Of a DNA stretch of 64,000 nt, positions 28,511-37,612 are shown piece by piece. How positions within the stretch are numbered: position 1 is the stretch's first letter; the number at the start of each line of letters is the position of its first letter. The DNA lies in the NCBI RefSeq assembly GCF_006439055.1, contig NZ_RCZC01000001.1:124001-188000 (forward strand), written 5' to 3'. The notes under the pieces were generated by a model, which was not told where the DNA came from, did no database searches, and saw only the letters and a list, made by a program, of their open reading frames with translations. A program made the position numbers and the translations under genes. Source of the stretch: Sphingomonas glacialis. GTDB lineage: Bacteria > Pseudomonadota > Alphaproteobacteria > Sphingomonadales > Sphingomonadaceae.

Positions 28511-31500
28511 ATGGGGGTTCAAGTGAAAATACACGCATTTCTGTCGGCAACGGCTCTTGGCAGCCTGACGCTCGCTCTACCCGCCGCCGCCTGGGCGGCC
28601 GAACCGGTTACGGCCGCCGCGGCCGTAGCTGCCGCACAAACCGAGCAAACGACCCCACCGGCCCCGGCGGACGGGACGTCCGCCTCGGAAGAGGACGATA
28701 GCAACATCGTCGTCACCGGGTCCCGGATCCGCTCGCCCAACGCCGAATCGAACGTGCCGATCACGTCGATCTCGAGCGCCGAGATCTTCCAGAGCGGCCG
28801 TGTCCAGATCGGTGACGTCCTCAACGATCTGCCGCAGCTGCGCTCGACGCTGAGCTCGCAGAACTCGCTCACCGGTTCGCTCGGTCTGCGCGGCATCAAC
28901 GCGCTCGATCTGCGCGGCCTCGGCACGGTGCGTACGCTGGTGCTCGTCAACGGCCGCCGCGAAGTCGCCGCCGACATCGTCAACAACCGGGCGATCGTCG
29001 ATACCAACACCTTCCCGACCGACCTGATCGAACGCGTCGACATCGTGACCGGCGGCAACTCCTCGGTCTACGGCTCGGACGCGGTCGCCGGTGTCGTCAA
29101 CTTCATCCTCAAGGACAATTACGACGGGCTTCGCCTGCACGGCCAGACCGGCATCAGCAAATATGGCGACGGTGGCAACCAGTACATCTCGCTCGTCGCG
29201 GGCAAGAACTTCGCCGACGGACGTGGTAACATCGCCATCAACGCGGAATTCGCGCATCAGGAGCGGTACTTCGCCTCGGATCGCCCGGCTTTCTCGCACA
29301 ATGACGGCTTCGTCACCGTCGAAACCGATCCTGCCGGATCGGTGAACGGCTCTGATGGCATTCCCGATCAGACCTTCTTCCAGGACATTCGCTCGAGCAC
29401 GATCTCGCTCGGCGGTCAGCTCGGCTTCCGCTATTCGAACGCGGCGGCGCCGTGTGGCCTCGACGGCAACGGCAACGCCGCAGCGCGCTCCGCCTTCACC
29501 TGCACCTATCTGTTCCAGCCGGACGGTTCGCTGGTCCAGCAGACCGGTCAACGCGTCGGCATCGGGCCGAACGGCAGCTTCCTGTCGGGGAACGGCTATT
29601 CGGGTCGTGAACGCGAATTGGTGGCGCTGACGCCCGACCTCAAGCGCTATGCCTTCAACGCAACCGGTCACTTCGAAGTCGCGCGCGCGTTCGTGCCGTT
29701 CTTCGAAGCGCGCTTTGTGCGCACCGAGGCGTTCGGCTCGTCGAGCGGTCCGTTCTTCTCGCAGGGGCAGACGGTCGGCGATGCAACCACAGTGGCCGGC
29801 TTCACCGACGTGTCGTATTCCAACTCGGCGACCAACACCGTGGTCAACCGCGAAGGCATCCGGCTCGATAACCCCTATCTGTCGGCCCAAGCGCGCGGCG
29901 TCATCCAGTCGCAGCTCGTCGCGTCGGTGAATTCGGGCGTTAACCCCAATACCGGCACGGCCTATGGCACGACCGCGGCCGGCCTCGCCGGGCAGGCGGC
30001 GGCGCTGCGGCAAATCGCCGCCGGCACGTTCCGCTTCTCCAACCGTCGCAACTATCTCGACCTCGGCGTCCGCGACGAAGCCATCAAGCGCGACACCTAC
30101 AAGGCCGTGATCGGCGTGCGCGGCGATTTCAACGATGATTGGCACTATGAAGTCTCGGCCAATTATGGCCGGCATGAAGAAACCAACATCATCGCGGGCA
30201 ACATCAACGCCCAGCGCTTCCTGCTCGCCAACGACACGGCGCGCAACGCGGCGGGCCAGATCGTCTGCCGCTCGCAAATCGACCCGGCCTATGCCAACTC
30301 CCGCGCGGGCACGACCGGCACGCCGACCTCGACCAAGGCCGCGATCCTCGCCGCCGACGTCGCAGCCTGCGTTCCACTCAACCCGTTCGGCGAGGGCAAC
30401 ATCAGCGATGCCGCGAAGAACTATCTGACCTCCACCACGACGGCAGGCGGGCGCTCGACCCAGTTGGTCTTGAATGGCTACGTGTCGGGGGATTCGAGCC
30501 AGCTGTTCAGCTTGCCCGGCGGCCCGGTCGCCTTCTCGATCGGCGGCGAATATCGTCGCGAGACGCTGAAGTACACGCTCGATCCGGTGACCCAGGCCGG
30601 CTACAACTTCTACAACGCAATCCAGAGCTTCAACGCCCCGTCGTTCGAAGTGAAGGAAGCCTTTGGCGAGCTCCGACTGCCGATCGTCAAGGACCTTCCG
30701 CTGCTGCGCGAACTGTCGGTCACCGGTTCGGGCCGCGTATCCGATTACAAGGGTTCGGTCGGTACGGTTTACACCTACAGCGTTGGCGGAACGTATAAGC
30801 CGATCACCGACTTCGGCTTCCGGGGCTCCTATTCGACCTCGGTTCGCTCGCCCTATCTCGGGGATCTCTATTCGCCTGCGGGTCAGAACTTCGCGACGGT
30901 CACCGATCCGTGCTCGAACCGCAATCTGGCCAACGGCACGACCTTCCGCGTCGCGAACTGCAACGCAGCCGGCAAGCCAGCCAACTATGACTATGTCTAC
31001 AGCAGCTCGCTCGAGATCATCAGCGGCGGCAACCCAAACCTGAAGGCGGAGACTTCCACCTCGCTGACGCTGGGCGGCGTATTCTCACCGCACTACGTTC
31101 CCGGTCTGACGCTCACCGCCGATTACTGGAACATCACGGTGAACAACGTCATCAGTTCCGTCGCAGCACAGACGATCCTCAACCTGTGCTACGACTCGGC
31201 GACGCTCAACAATCCGTTCTGCGGACTGTTCTCGCGCGCCGGCGCTAGCGGCGGCGCGCGTGGCGAACAGCAGTTCCGCGTTCTGGAAGGGTCGCTGCTG
31301 CAGTCTTCGGCGAACTTCGCCAAGCAGAAGGCCCGCGGCGTCGATTTCACGATGGACTACACGCACCAGTTCGACTTCGGGCGGGTGAACCTGAGCGGTG
31401 TGTGGACGCATGTCATCCAGCGCGACAACTACAACAACCCTTCGAATCCGTCGTTCAAGGATGTGATCTCGCAGGAACTCGGCGATCCGCAGGATACGTT

Positions 31501-31834
31501 CAACATCAACGCGAACGTCAAGCTCGGCGTCGTGACCCTCGGGTACGGCCTGCGCTGGATCGGCAAGCAGTATCTCGGCGCCTACGAGAACTATAACGGC
31601 GTTAACGGCCAGCCGCCGCAGAACACCGATCTCGCTCAGGTCGTCTTCTATCCAGCGACTGCCTATCACGATCTGCGCATCGGGGTTCAGGTCAACGACA
31701 AGTTCGACCTCAACCTGAACGTCAACAACGTCGGGAACACGCTCCCGCCTTATGGCCTCACCGGCTCGGGCAACGGCGCGATATACGACAGCCGTGGTCG
31801 GTACTTCTCCGTGGGCGTCCGCGCGCGGTACTGA
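28511..31834 (+). CDS. TonB-dependent outer-membrane receptor
   Basis: 1107 residues. A signal peptide ends near AAWAAEP; a TonB-box-like region and the plug follow (NIVVTGSRIRSPNAESNVPIT, IGDVLNDLPQL, LRGLGTVRTLVLVNGRR, SSVYGSDAVAGVVNFIL). The beta-barrel ends GRYFSVGVRARY with the terminal aromatic residue needed for assembly. The size and GSRI motif match the large sphingomonad receptors of unknown, often peptide- or glycan-related, substrates. No substrate genes are adjacent. A GTG at 28523 preceded by GGGGG is an alternative start. Codon bias and GC are slightly lower than neighbours. Confidence 0.95.
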   Translation: MGVQVKIHAFLSATALGSLTLALPAAAWAAEPVTAAAAVAAAQTEQTTPPAPADGTSASEEDDSNIVVTGSRIRSPNAESNVPITSISSAEIFQSGRVQIGDVLNDLPQLRSTLSSQNSLTGSLGLRGINALDLRGLGTVRTLVLVNGRREVAADIVNNRAIVDTNTFPTDLIERVDIVTGGNSSVYGSDAVAGVVNFILKDNYDGLRLHGQTGISKYGDGGNQYISLVAGKNFADGRGNIAINAEFAHQERYFASDRPAFSHNDGFVTVETDPAGSVNGSDGIPDQTFFQDIRSSTISLGGQLGFRYSNAAAPCGLDGNGNAAARSAFTCTYLFQPDGSLVQQTGQRVGIGPNGSFLSGNGYSGRERELVALTPDLKRYAFNATGHFEVARAFVPFFEARFVRTEAFGSSSGPFFSQGQTVGDATTVAGFTDVSYSNSATNTVVNREGIRLDNPYLSAQARGVIQSQLVASVNSGVNPNTGTAYGTTAAGLAGQAAALRQIAAGTFRFSNRRNYLDLGVRDEAIKRDTYKAVIGVRGDFNDDWHYEVSANYGRHEETNIIAGNINAQRFLLANDTARNAAGQIVCRSQIDPAYANSRAGTTGTPTSTKAAILAADVAACVPLNPFGEGNISDAAKNYLTSTTTAGGRSTQLVLNGYVSGDSSQLFSLPGGPVAFSIGGEYRRETLKYTLDPVTQAGYNFYNAIQSFNAPSFEVKEAFGELRLPIVKDLPLLRELSVTGSGRVSDYKGSVGTVYTYSVGGTYKPITDFGFRGSYSTSVRSPYLGDLYSPAGQNFATVTDPCSNRNLANGTTFRVANCNAAGKPANYDYVYSSSLEIISGGNPNLKAETSTSLTLGGVFSPHYVPGLTLTADYWNITVNNVISSVAAQTILNLCYDSATLNNPFCGLFSRAGASGGARGEQQFRVLEGSLLQSSANFAKQKARGVDFTMDYTHQFDFGRVNLSGVWTHVIQRDNYNNPSNPSFKDVISQELGDPQDTFNINANVKLGVVTLGYGLRWIGKQYLGAYENYNGVNGQPPQNTDLAQVVFYPATAYHDLRIGVQVNDKFDLNLNVNNVGNTLPPYGLTGSGNGAIYDSRGRYFSVGVRARY

Positions 31835-31856
31835 TCAAACACACGATCACAACGCG

Positions 31857-31890
31857 ACGGCCGGGGCTCATGCCCCGGCCGTTTTCGTTT
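31857..31890 (+). terminator. Intrinsic terminator after the TonB receptor
   Basis: ACGGCCGGGGC (31857-31867) pairs with GCCCCGGCCGT (31872-31882), loop TCAT, followed by TTTTCGTTT. Confidence 0.9.
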
Positions 31891-31951
31891 GTGGCCCGGC
31901 CGGCGTTCGAGGGGGATCGTCCCCGGCGGATGGTCGTGGGTCAGGGTGGTG

Positions 31952-32986
31952 CTATGCGGTCCAAACCCGCGCGAACCGCTGCCCCAACCCCGTCAGCAAC
32001 TCATATTGCGACATGCCCGATGCGGCCGCAGCCGCCGGCAACGCATAGTCGAGCGAAACCCAATCACCCTCGACCAGCCCCGGCGCCGCCGCAACCGAGA
32101 TCGCGGTCAGATCCATCGACACCCGTCCGATCACCGGCAGCGCTGCATCGCCGACGCGCGCGCACCCGGCATTGCTGAACCCGCGCCAATAGCCGTCGGC
32201 ATAGCCGATATTGAGGATCGCCACCTCGGTCGCTGCCGTCGCCGTGAACAGCGCGTTATACCCAATCGACTCGCCCGCCGCGAGCGTACGGCGCTGGAGG
32301 ATCTGTGCCTCGGGCGTCACGACCTGGTGTAGCACGCCCGCCAATTCGCCGCGCGGCACGCCGCCATAGAGCGCAAGCCCCGGCCGCGTCAGGTCGAAGG
32401 CATAATCGGCGCCGAGCGCGATCCCCGCCGAATTGGCGAGGCTCATCCGCCGCGCCGCGGTGCGTCCGCCGAGCTCGCGCAACGCCGTCGCTTGGCGCGC
32501 ATTCATCGCGCTGTCCTCGTCGGCGCAGGCGAGATGGCTCATCAGCGTGTCGATCGCGAGCCCGTCGAGCAGACCGTCCTCCACCTCGGCGATCGAGACG
32601 CCGAGCCGGTTCATGCCGGTATCGACCATCACGTCGCAGCGCCCGCCACCGCCCTCGCGCCAGCGCGCGATCTGCGTGGCGGTGTTCAGCACCGGCCGCG
32701 CGATGCCGCTCGCGGCGGCCGCCATGTCCTCGGCGCGCGCGCCGTGCAGCACCGCCACGTCGAACCCGAGCCCGGCGAGGCGCTCGGCCTCGCGCCAGGT
32801 CGCGACGAAGAAATCGCGGCATCCAGCACCCGCTAGACGCTCGGCGACACCCGCCGCGCCGAGCCCATACCCATCGGCCTTGATCGCAGCACCACAGGCC
32901 GCCGCGCCGCTCAGCGCGTCGAGCGCGCGCCAGTTCGCTACGAGCGCGGCGGTGTCGAGGCGGAGGCGGAGCGGGGCATCGGTCAT
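31952..32986 (-). CDS. alr: Alanine racemase
   Basis: 344 residues. AIKADGYGLGA near residue 36 carries the PLP-binding Lys; GESIGYNALF carries the catalytic Tyr of the second site; YGGVPRGELAG is also conserved. It interconverts L- and D-alanine for peptidoglycan. It is slightly shorter than the E. coli enzymes (about 357-359 aa). It lies convergent to the TonB receptor and downstream of an MHS transporter on the same strand. Confidence 0.95.
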   Translation of the reverse strand: MTDAPLRLRLDTAALVANWRALDALSGAAACGAAIKADGYGLGAAGVAERLAGAGCRDFFVATWREAERLAGLGFDVAVLHGARAEDMAAAASGIARPVLNTATQIARWREGGGGRCDVMVDTGMNRLGVSIAEVEDGLLDGLAIDTLMSHLACADEDSAMNARQATALRELGGRTAARRMSLANSAGIALGADYAFDLTRPGLALYGGVPRGELAGVLHQVVTPEAQILQRRTLAAGESIGYNALFTATAATEVAILNIGYADGYWRGFSNAGCARVGDAALPVIGRVSMDLTAISVAAAPGLVEGDWVSLDYALPAAAAASGMSQYELLTGLGQRFARVWTA

Positions 32987-33031
32987 GCCAGAGCGGTTAG
33001 CCGCCGCGGCACGGCCGCGCCAGTGCGGCGT

Positions 33032-34645
33032 TCAGTCGGCGCTCGCCCGGCCGGGCTTGCTTTCCTCGAGCCCGTACAGCGCGACGACCAGCGCCATCGC
33101 CACCACCGCGATCGTGTACCACAGCCCGGCATAGGGGTTGCCCGTGCGCGCGACGATCACCTGGCTGATCAGCGGCAGGAAGCCGCCGAAATAGCCAGTG
33201 CCGAAATGATAGGGGATCGACATCGAACTGTAGCGGATCCGCGGCGGGAACATCTCGCAAAGCAAGGCGGCGACGGGGCCATAGGTAATCCCGGCAAGTG
33301 CGCTGAGCGCAAAGATCGCGAGCAGGATCAGCGCGATATTGCCTGGCGACGGCACGACCGGGCGCAGATCGTATCCGCCATTGGCCAGCGCGGCATCGAT
33401 CCCGGCGTCGCTCAGATCCTCGACGCCGACGCCACCGATCAGCACCAGCGTCACCGGCGTATGCGCCTTGGTGTAGGGCACGCCCTTTTTCGACAGATAG
33501 TCGAGCAGGCGGCGGCATTCGGTCGGCTTGGCCGGGAACAGGTCGTATTGGCACGCCGGGCCCGACACGACGACAGGCGCGCGCTTGGCGGCATGCGCGA
33601 GTTCGGGATTGGCGGCGCTGCCCATCACCCAGAAGATCGGAAAGAGCAGCACCAGCGTCAGCGCATAGCCGATCACGATCGGCGTCTTGCGCCCGACTCT
33701 GTCCGACAGCCAGCCGAACAGCACGAAGAAGCCGAGCCCGCCGAGCGCGCCGAAACCGACGATCAGTTGCGCCGCGGTCTCCTGAACGCGTATCGTGCCC
33801 TGGAGGAAGGACAGCACAGTGAACATCGCGGTGTACCAGATCACCGTCAGCCCCGCCGCGATTCCGAACAGCGCGACGAACAGCCGCTTGAGGTTGCCCG
33901 GATAGGTGAAGCTCTCGACGAACGGGTTCTTGGCGGTCTGGCCCGCCGCCTTCATCTGCTTGAACACCGGGCTTTCGGACAGCTTCAGCCGCATCCACAG
34001 CGACACCGCAAGCAGCACGAGCGAGAAGACGAACGGCACGCGCCAACCCCATGCGTCCCAAACGCCGGCGGGCATCACGGCCTTGGCGAGCAGGACGACG
34101 ATCAGGCTGAGGATGAACCCGCCCGCGACGCTCGCCTGGATGAAGCTGGTGAAATAGCCGCTGCGCCCCGGCGGCGAATGTTCGGCGACATAGATCGCAG
34201 CGCCGCCATACTCACCGCCGAGCGCGAGCCCCTGCAGGATCCGCAGCCCGATGACGATAAACGGCGCGGCCAGCCCGATCGTCGCCGCGCTCGGCACCAG
34301 CCCGACACCGGCGGTCGCCAGCCCCATCAGCGTGATCGTCACAAGGAAGGTGTATTTGCGCCCGAGCTTGTCGCCGAGAAAGCCGAACAGGATCGCGCCG
34401 AGCGGGCGAAACCCGAACCCGACCGCGAAGCCCGCCCAGGCATAGAGCGTCTGAAGCAGCTCGCTCTGCGCGGGAAAAAAGGTCCGGCCGATGATCCCCG
34501 AGGCGGCGAGCGTGCCGTAAATGAAGAAATCATACCATTCGAAGATCGTGCCGAGCGACGAGGCGGTGATGATCAGCTGGATGTCCTTGCGGCTCGGCGC
34601 CGCCGGTGCGTCCGGCCCCACATCGCTCGCCAAGATCGTCGCCAT
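33032..34645 (-). CDS. MFS transporter, metabolite:H+ symporter (MHS) type
   Basis: About 537 residues from ATG 34645; a GTG at 34660 would add five. SLGTIFEWYDFFIYGTLA at the first helix, FGDRLGRK-type loop FLGDKLGRKYTFL and RILQGLALGGEYGGAAIYVAEH are the MHS-family signatures. Twelve hydrophobic segments are visible. An unusual soluble insertion of about 90 residues (SKKGVPYTKAHTP, VVSGPACQYDLFPAKPTECRR) lies between helices 8-9 and 10. The substrate is unknown; relatives move proline/betaine, alpha-ketoglutarate or other small organic acids. Confidence 0.92.
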   Translation of the reverse strand: MATILASDVGPDAPAAPSRKDIQLIITASSLGTIFEWYDFFIYGTLAASGIIGRTFFPAQSELLQTLYAWAGFAVGFGFRPLGAILFGFLGDKLGRKYTFLVTITLMGLATAGVGLVPSAATIGLAAPFIVIGLRILQGLALGGEYGGAAIYVAEHSPPGRSGYFTSFIQASVAGGFILSLIVVLLAKAVMPAGVWDAWGWRVPFVFSLVLLAVSLWMRLKLSESPVFKQMKAAGQTAKNPFVESFTYPGNLKRLFVALFGIAAGLTVIWYTAMFTVLSFLQGTIRVQETAAQLIVGFGALGGLGFFVLFGWLSDRVGRKTPIVIGYALTLVLLFPIFWVMGSAANPELAHAAKRAPVVVSGPACQYDLFPAKPTECRRLLDYLSKKGVPYTKAHTPVTLVLIGGVGVEDLSDAGIDAALANGGYDLRPVVPSPGNIALILLAIFALSALAGITYGPVAALLCEMFPPRIRYSSMSIPYHFGTGYFGGFLPLISQVIVARTGNPYAGLWYTIAVVAMALVVALYGLEESKPGRASAD

Positions 34646-34753
34646 AGTCGCTATCCCCACCCATGCTTCGGGCCCGGCGCGACGATAAGCGGTTTCGCAC
34701 GTGCGGCAAGCCGTGCAGCGAGACGCATCCCGCCCGCACGCTATCCGATGCGA

Positions 34754-35038
34754 TTATCCCGCGTCGCGCACGCGCTCGTGATGGCGGATCACTTCGTCGA
34801 TGATGAAGCGCAGGAATTTCTCGCTGAAATCGGGATCGAGATCGGCTTGCTTGGCCAGGCCCCGCAGCCGCGCGATCTGCGATTCCTCGCGCCCCGGATC
34901 GGCCGGCGGCAGCCCCGCGGTCGCCTTGTAGCGGCCAACCGCCTGCGTCGTCTTGAAGCGCTCGGCAAGCAGGAAGACCAACGCCGCATCGATATTGTCG
35001 ATGCTCTGGCGGTATCCGTTCAGCGTCTCGTCGGCCAC
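34754..35038 (-). CDS. Chorismate mutase, AroQ type
   Basis: 94 residues from GTG 35038, chosen because GGGGAG lies six bases upstream. The all-helical AroQ fold is visible: YRQSIDNIDAALVFLLAERFKTTQAVGRYKA carries the conserved Arg/Lys active-site residues, and REESQIARLRGLAKQADLD and FIIDEVIRHHERVR complete the family pattern. It converts chorismate to prephenate, feeding the pheA product elsewhere in this window. Cytoplasmic; no signal peptide. It is divergent from ispB. Confidence 0.92.
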   Translation of the reverse strand: MADETLNGYRQSIDNIDAALVFLLAERFKTTQAVGRYKATAGLPPADPGREESQIARLRGLAKQADLDPDFSEKFLRFIIDEVIRHHERVRDAG

Positions 35039-35145
35039 CGACTGCTCCCCATCTGATGTCCTCGCCCTATTGCGGGCACGGGAGGACCCATGCAAGCCGG
35101 GAAACGCTTGCCTTTGGGCGCGCGCGCGGCCACATCGCAGCCCAC

Positions 35146-36162
35146 ATGAGCGCCACCCTTCTCCGCCTCGATCCGAGCCGCGCCCAGCCCTCGCTGGAGC
35201 CGATGGTGCAACTCGTCACCGGCGACATGAACATGGTCAATGCCGTGATCCTGTCGCGGATGCAGTCCGAGATCCCGTTGATTCCCGAACTTGCCGGCCA
35301 TCTCATTGCCGGCGGCGGCAAGCGGATGCGCCCGATGCTGACGCTCGCGAGCGCGCGGCTGCTGAGCTATACCGGCACGCGCCACCACCGGCTCGCCGCC
35401 GCGGTCGAGTTCATTCACACCGCCACGCTGCTGCACGACGATGTCGTCGACGGCTCCGACCTGCGCCGGGGCAAGCGCACCGCCAATCTGATCTGGGGCA
35501 ATCCGGCGAGCGTCTTGGTCGGCGACTTCCTGTTCAGCCGCTCGTTCGAGCTGATGGTCGAGGACGGGTCGCTGAAAGTGCTCGGTATTCTCGCCGGCGC
35601 GAGCGCGATCATCGCCGAGGGCGAGGTCAACCAGCTCACCGCCGCGCGCCGGATCGACACGCCCGAGGAACGCTATCTCGACATTATCGGCGCGAAGACC
35701 GCCGCTTTGTTCGCCGCGGCGTGCCGCGTCGCGGCAGTCGTTGCCGAGCGGCCCGAGGCCGAAGAGCTCGCGCTCGATTCGTACGGCCGCAACCTCGGCA
35801 TCGCATTCCAGCTGGTCGACGATGCGATCGACTATGTCTCCGACGCGGGCACGATGGGCAAGGATGCCGGCGATGATTTCCGCGAAGGCAAGGCGACGCT
35901 GCCGGTGATTCTCGCTTACGCTCGCAGCACGGGCGACGACCGCATCTTCTGGAAGGCCGCGATCGAGGGCCATCGCAATCGCGACGAGGATTTCGCGCGC
36001 GCGATCGAACTGGTCCGCACGACTCGCGCGGTCGACGACACGCTCGCACGCGCACGCCATTATGGCCAACGCGCGATCGATGCGCTCGGCATCTTCGCCA
36101 ATGGCAAGGCCAAGGACGCGATGATCGAGGCCGTCGAATTCGCGATCGCCCGCGCATATTGA
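35146..36162 (+). CDS. ispB: Octaprenyl-diphosphate-synthase-type polyprenyl synthetase
   Basis: 338 residues from ATG 35146. First Asp-rich motif LLHDDVVDGSDLRRGKRTAN and second QLVDDAIDYVSD are intact; GGKRMRPMLTLASA is the substrate-binding lysine/arginine region. It makes the long isoprenoid tail of ubiquinone (C40-C50; sphingomonads use Q-10, so the product may be decaprenyl diphosphate, an inference). The frame extends upstream to 35056 but lacks conservation there. Confidence 0.93.
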   Translation: MSATLLRLDPSRAQPSLEPMVQLVTGDMNMVNAVILSRMQSEIPLIPELAGHLIAGGGKRMRPMLTLASARLLSYTGTRHHRLAAAVEFIHTATLLHDDVVDGSDLRRGKRTANLIWGNPASVLVGDFLFSRSFELMVEDGSLKVLGILAGASAIIAEGEVNQLTAARRIDTPEERYLDIIGAKTAALFAAACRVAAVVAERPEAEELALDSYGRNLGIAFQLVDDAIDYVSDAGTMGKDAGDDFREGKATLPVILAYARSTGDDRIFWKAAIEGHRNRDEDFARAIELVRTTRAVDDTLARARHYGQRAIDALGIFANGKAKDAMIEAVEFAIARAY

Positions 36163-36254
36163 TCCGCTAACGCCGCCGCTTTGGCGGCCTTTGCAGCTTC
36201 CTAATTCGGCGGAATAGAGCATAGTGCCGCGGGTGCGGCACAGGAGCATCGAGC

Positions 36255-36443
36255 ATGTTCGTCGATTTCCGGAACGAATGGACCCCGCCCGAACGGCCCG
36301 AACCCAAGCCCGCCCCGCGCCAGAACAAGCGTGCCGAATCGGTGGCCGCCTGGATCATCGGCTTCAACCTGCTGATGCTGCTGGTAGGGCCGCTCGCCGG
36401 GGCGACCTTGTTTGATGCGGTCGTGGCGCTGTTTAGGCGCTGA
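36255..36443 (+). CDS. Small single-pass membrane protein, unknown function
   Basis: 62 residues with a clear AGGAG site ahead of the ATG. The N terminus is Pro- and charge-rich (EWTPPERPEPKPAPRQNKR), then one long hydrophobic stretch (AAWIIGFNLLMLLVGPLAG) and a short basic end (LFRR). Composition and codon use fit a real gene. Its 3' end overlaps the convergent CDF transporter by 11 nt. No function can be assigned. Confidence 0.72.
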   Translation: MFVDFRNEWTPPERPEPKPAPRQNKRAESVAAWIIGFNLLMLLVGPLAGATLFDAVVALFRR

Positions 36444-37416
36444 GCGGCGGCGGCGGCTGACAGCCCGATTTGGCGGTCTGCGCTTCGGCGCCGACCAGTT
36501 CGACCTGCAACGTTGCATGACCGATCCCGAAACGCTTCTTGAGCATGGCGCGGGCGCTATCGAGAAACGCGTCGCCCGGATGCCCGTCAGGCATGACGAG
36601 ATGCGCGGTCAGCACGGTTTCGGTCGTGCTCATCGGCCAGATATGGACGTGATGCACGCGCGCGACGCCGGGCAGCTCGCGCAATTCTTCCCAGACCTCG
36701 TCCGAATCGATGCTGCGCGGGACCGCCGCCAGCGCCATCTCGACCGATTCGCGGAGCAAGCCCCAGGTCTGCAGGAAGATCAGCACCGCGATGACGATGC
36801 TGACGATCGGATCGATCCAGGTCGCGCCCGAGAGCCAGATCACCAGCCCCGACACGACGACGCCCGCCGACACCATCGCGTCGCTCAGCATGTGGAGATA
36901 GGCGCCGCGAATGTTGAGGTCGCCCTTGCGGCCGCGCATGAACAGCAGCGCGGTCGCGCCGTTGACGAGGATCCCCGCCCCCGCCACCCAGGCGACGGTC
37001 GGCCCGTCGACCGGCGCCGGCACGGCGATCCGCTGCACCGCCTCGAGCACGATCGCGCCGAGCGCGACGAGCAGCAGCAGCGCGTTGAGCAGTGCCGCGA
37101 GGATCGTCGAGCCCTTGAGGCCATACGTGAAGCGCTTCGACGCCGCGCGCCGCCCGAGCGCGATCGCCGCCCAGGCCGCGCAGAGGCCGAGCACGTCGGA
37201 CAGATTGTGCCCGGCATCCGCCAACAACGCGACCGACCCGGCGATCAGCCCGAACACAACTTCGCCGACGATGAAGGCGAGGTTGAGCGTGATCCCGATC
37301 GCAAAGGCGCGGTCGTGGCCCTCGGCCGGCGGGCCGTGATCGTGCCCGGCATGGCTATGCCCGCCCCCATGCGAATGGCCGTGCGAATGTCCATGATTGT
37401 GCGAATGGCCGGCCAC
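36433..37416 (-). CDS. Cation diffusion facilitator (Zn/Co/Cd efflux)
   Basis: About 327 residues from GTG 37416, preceded by GGAGAACGTC. The N-terminal cytoplasmic tail is very His-rich (AGHSHNHGHSHGHSHGGGH), a metal-binding feature. Then six membrane segments with the metal-site motifs ALLADAGHNLSDVLGL (HxxxD) and AYLHMLSDAMVSAG (HxxxD), and a C-terminal ferredoxin-like domain (VHHVHIWPMSTTETVLTAHLVM). This matches the CzcD/ZitB group, which exports Zn2+ using protons. No metal regulator is adjacent. Confidence 0.93.
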   Translation of the reverse strand: MAGHSHNHGHSHGHSHGGGHSHAGHDHGPPAEGHDRAFAIGITLNLAFIVGEVVFGLIAGSVALLADAGHNLSDVLGLCAAWAAIALGRRAASKRFTYGLKGSTILAALLNALLLLVALGAIVLEAVQRIAVPAPVDGPTVAWVAGAGILVNGATALLFMRGRKGDLNIRGAYLHMLSDAMVSAGVVVSGLVIWLSGATWIDPIVSIVIAVLIFLQTWGLLRESVEMALAAVPRSIDSDEVWEELRELPGVARVHHVHIWPMSTTETVLTAHLVMPDGHPGDAFLDSARAMLKKRFGIGHATLQVELVGAEAQTAKSGCQPPPPLSA

Positions 37417-37612
37417 GACGTTCTCCGAAACTCTGGGCACCCGCCTAGCATCGCGATTGCGGGATATACTAGGACGTTGGGACCGTCTTTGCGGTTCCCG
37501 CGTGGCCGGTCGGATGCCCCCGAACAACGCGCTGTTCTCGCGTCGCACGATCGGGCACAGCGCGGTGCATCGTGGTCGCTTTCGTTCCCCCTTTCCGTGT
37601 GCGTCGGTTGCC

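Noticed and set aside
28577..30277. 566-aa open frame antisense to the TonB receptor
   Set aside because: Shadow frame; the receptor on the plus strand is unequivocal.
37497..37530. Possible degenerate fourth junction module (GGTC..., GAACAACGCGCTGTTC)
   Set aside because: Only isolated segments resemble the module; the stems and spacing are not kept.
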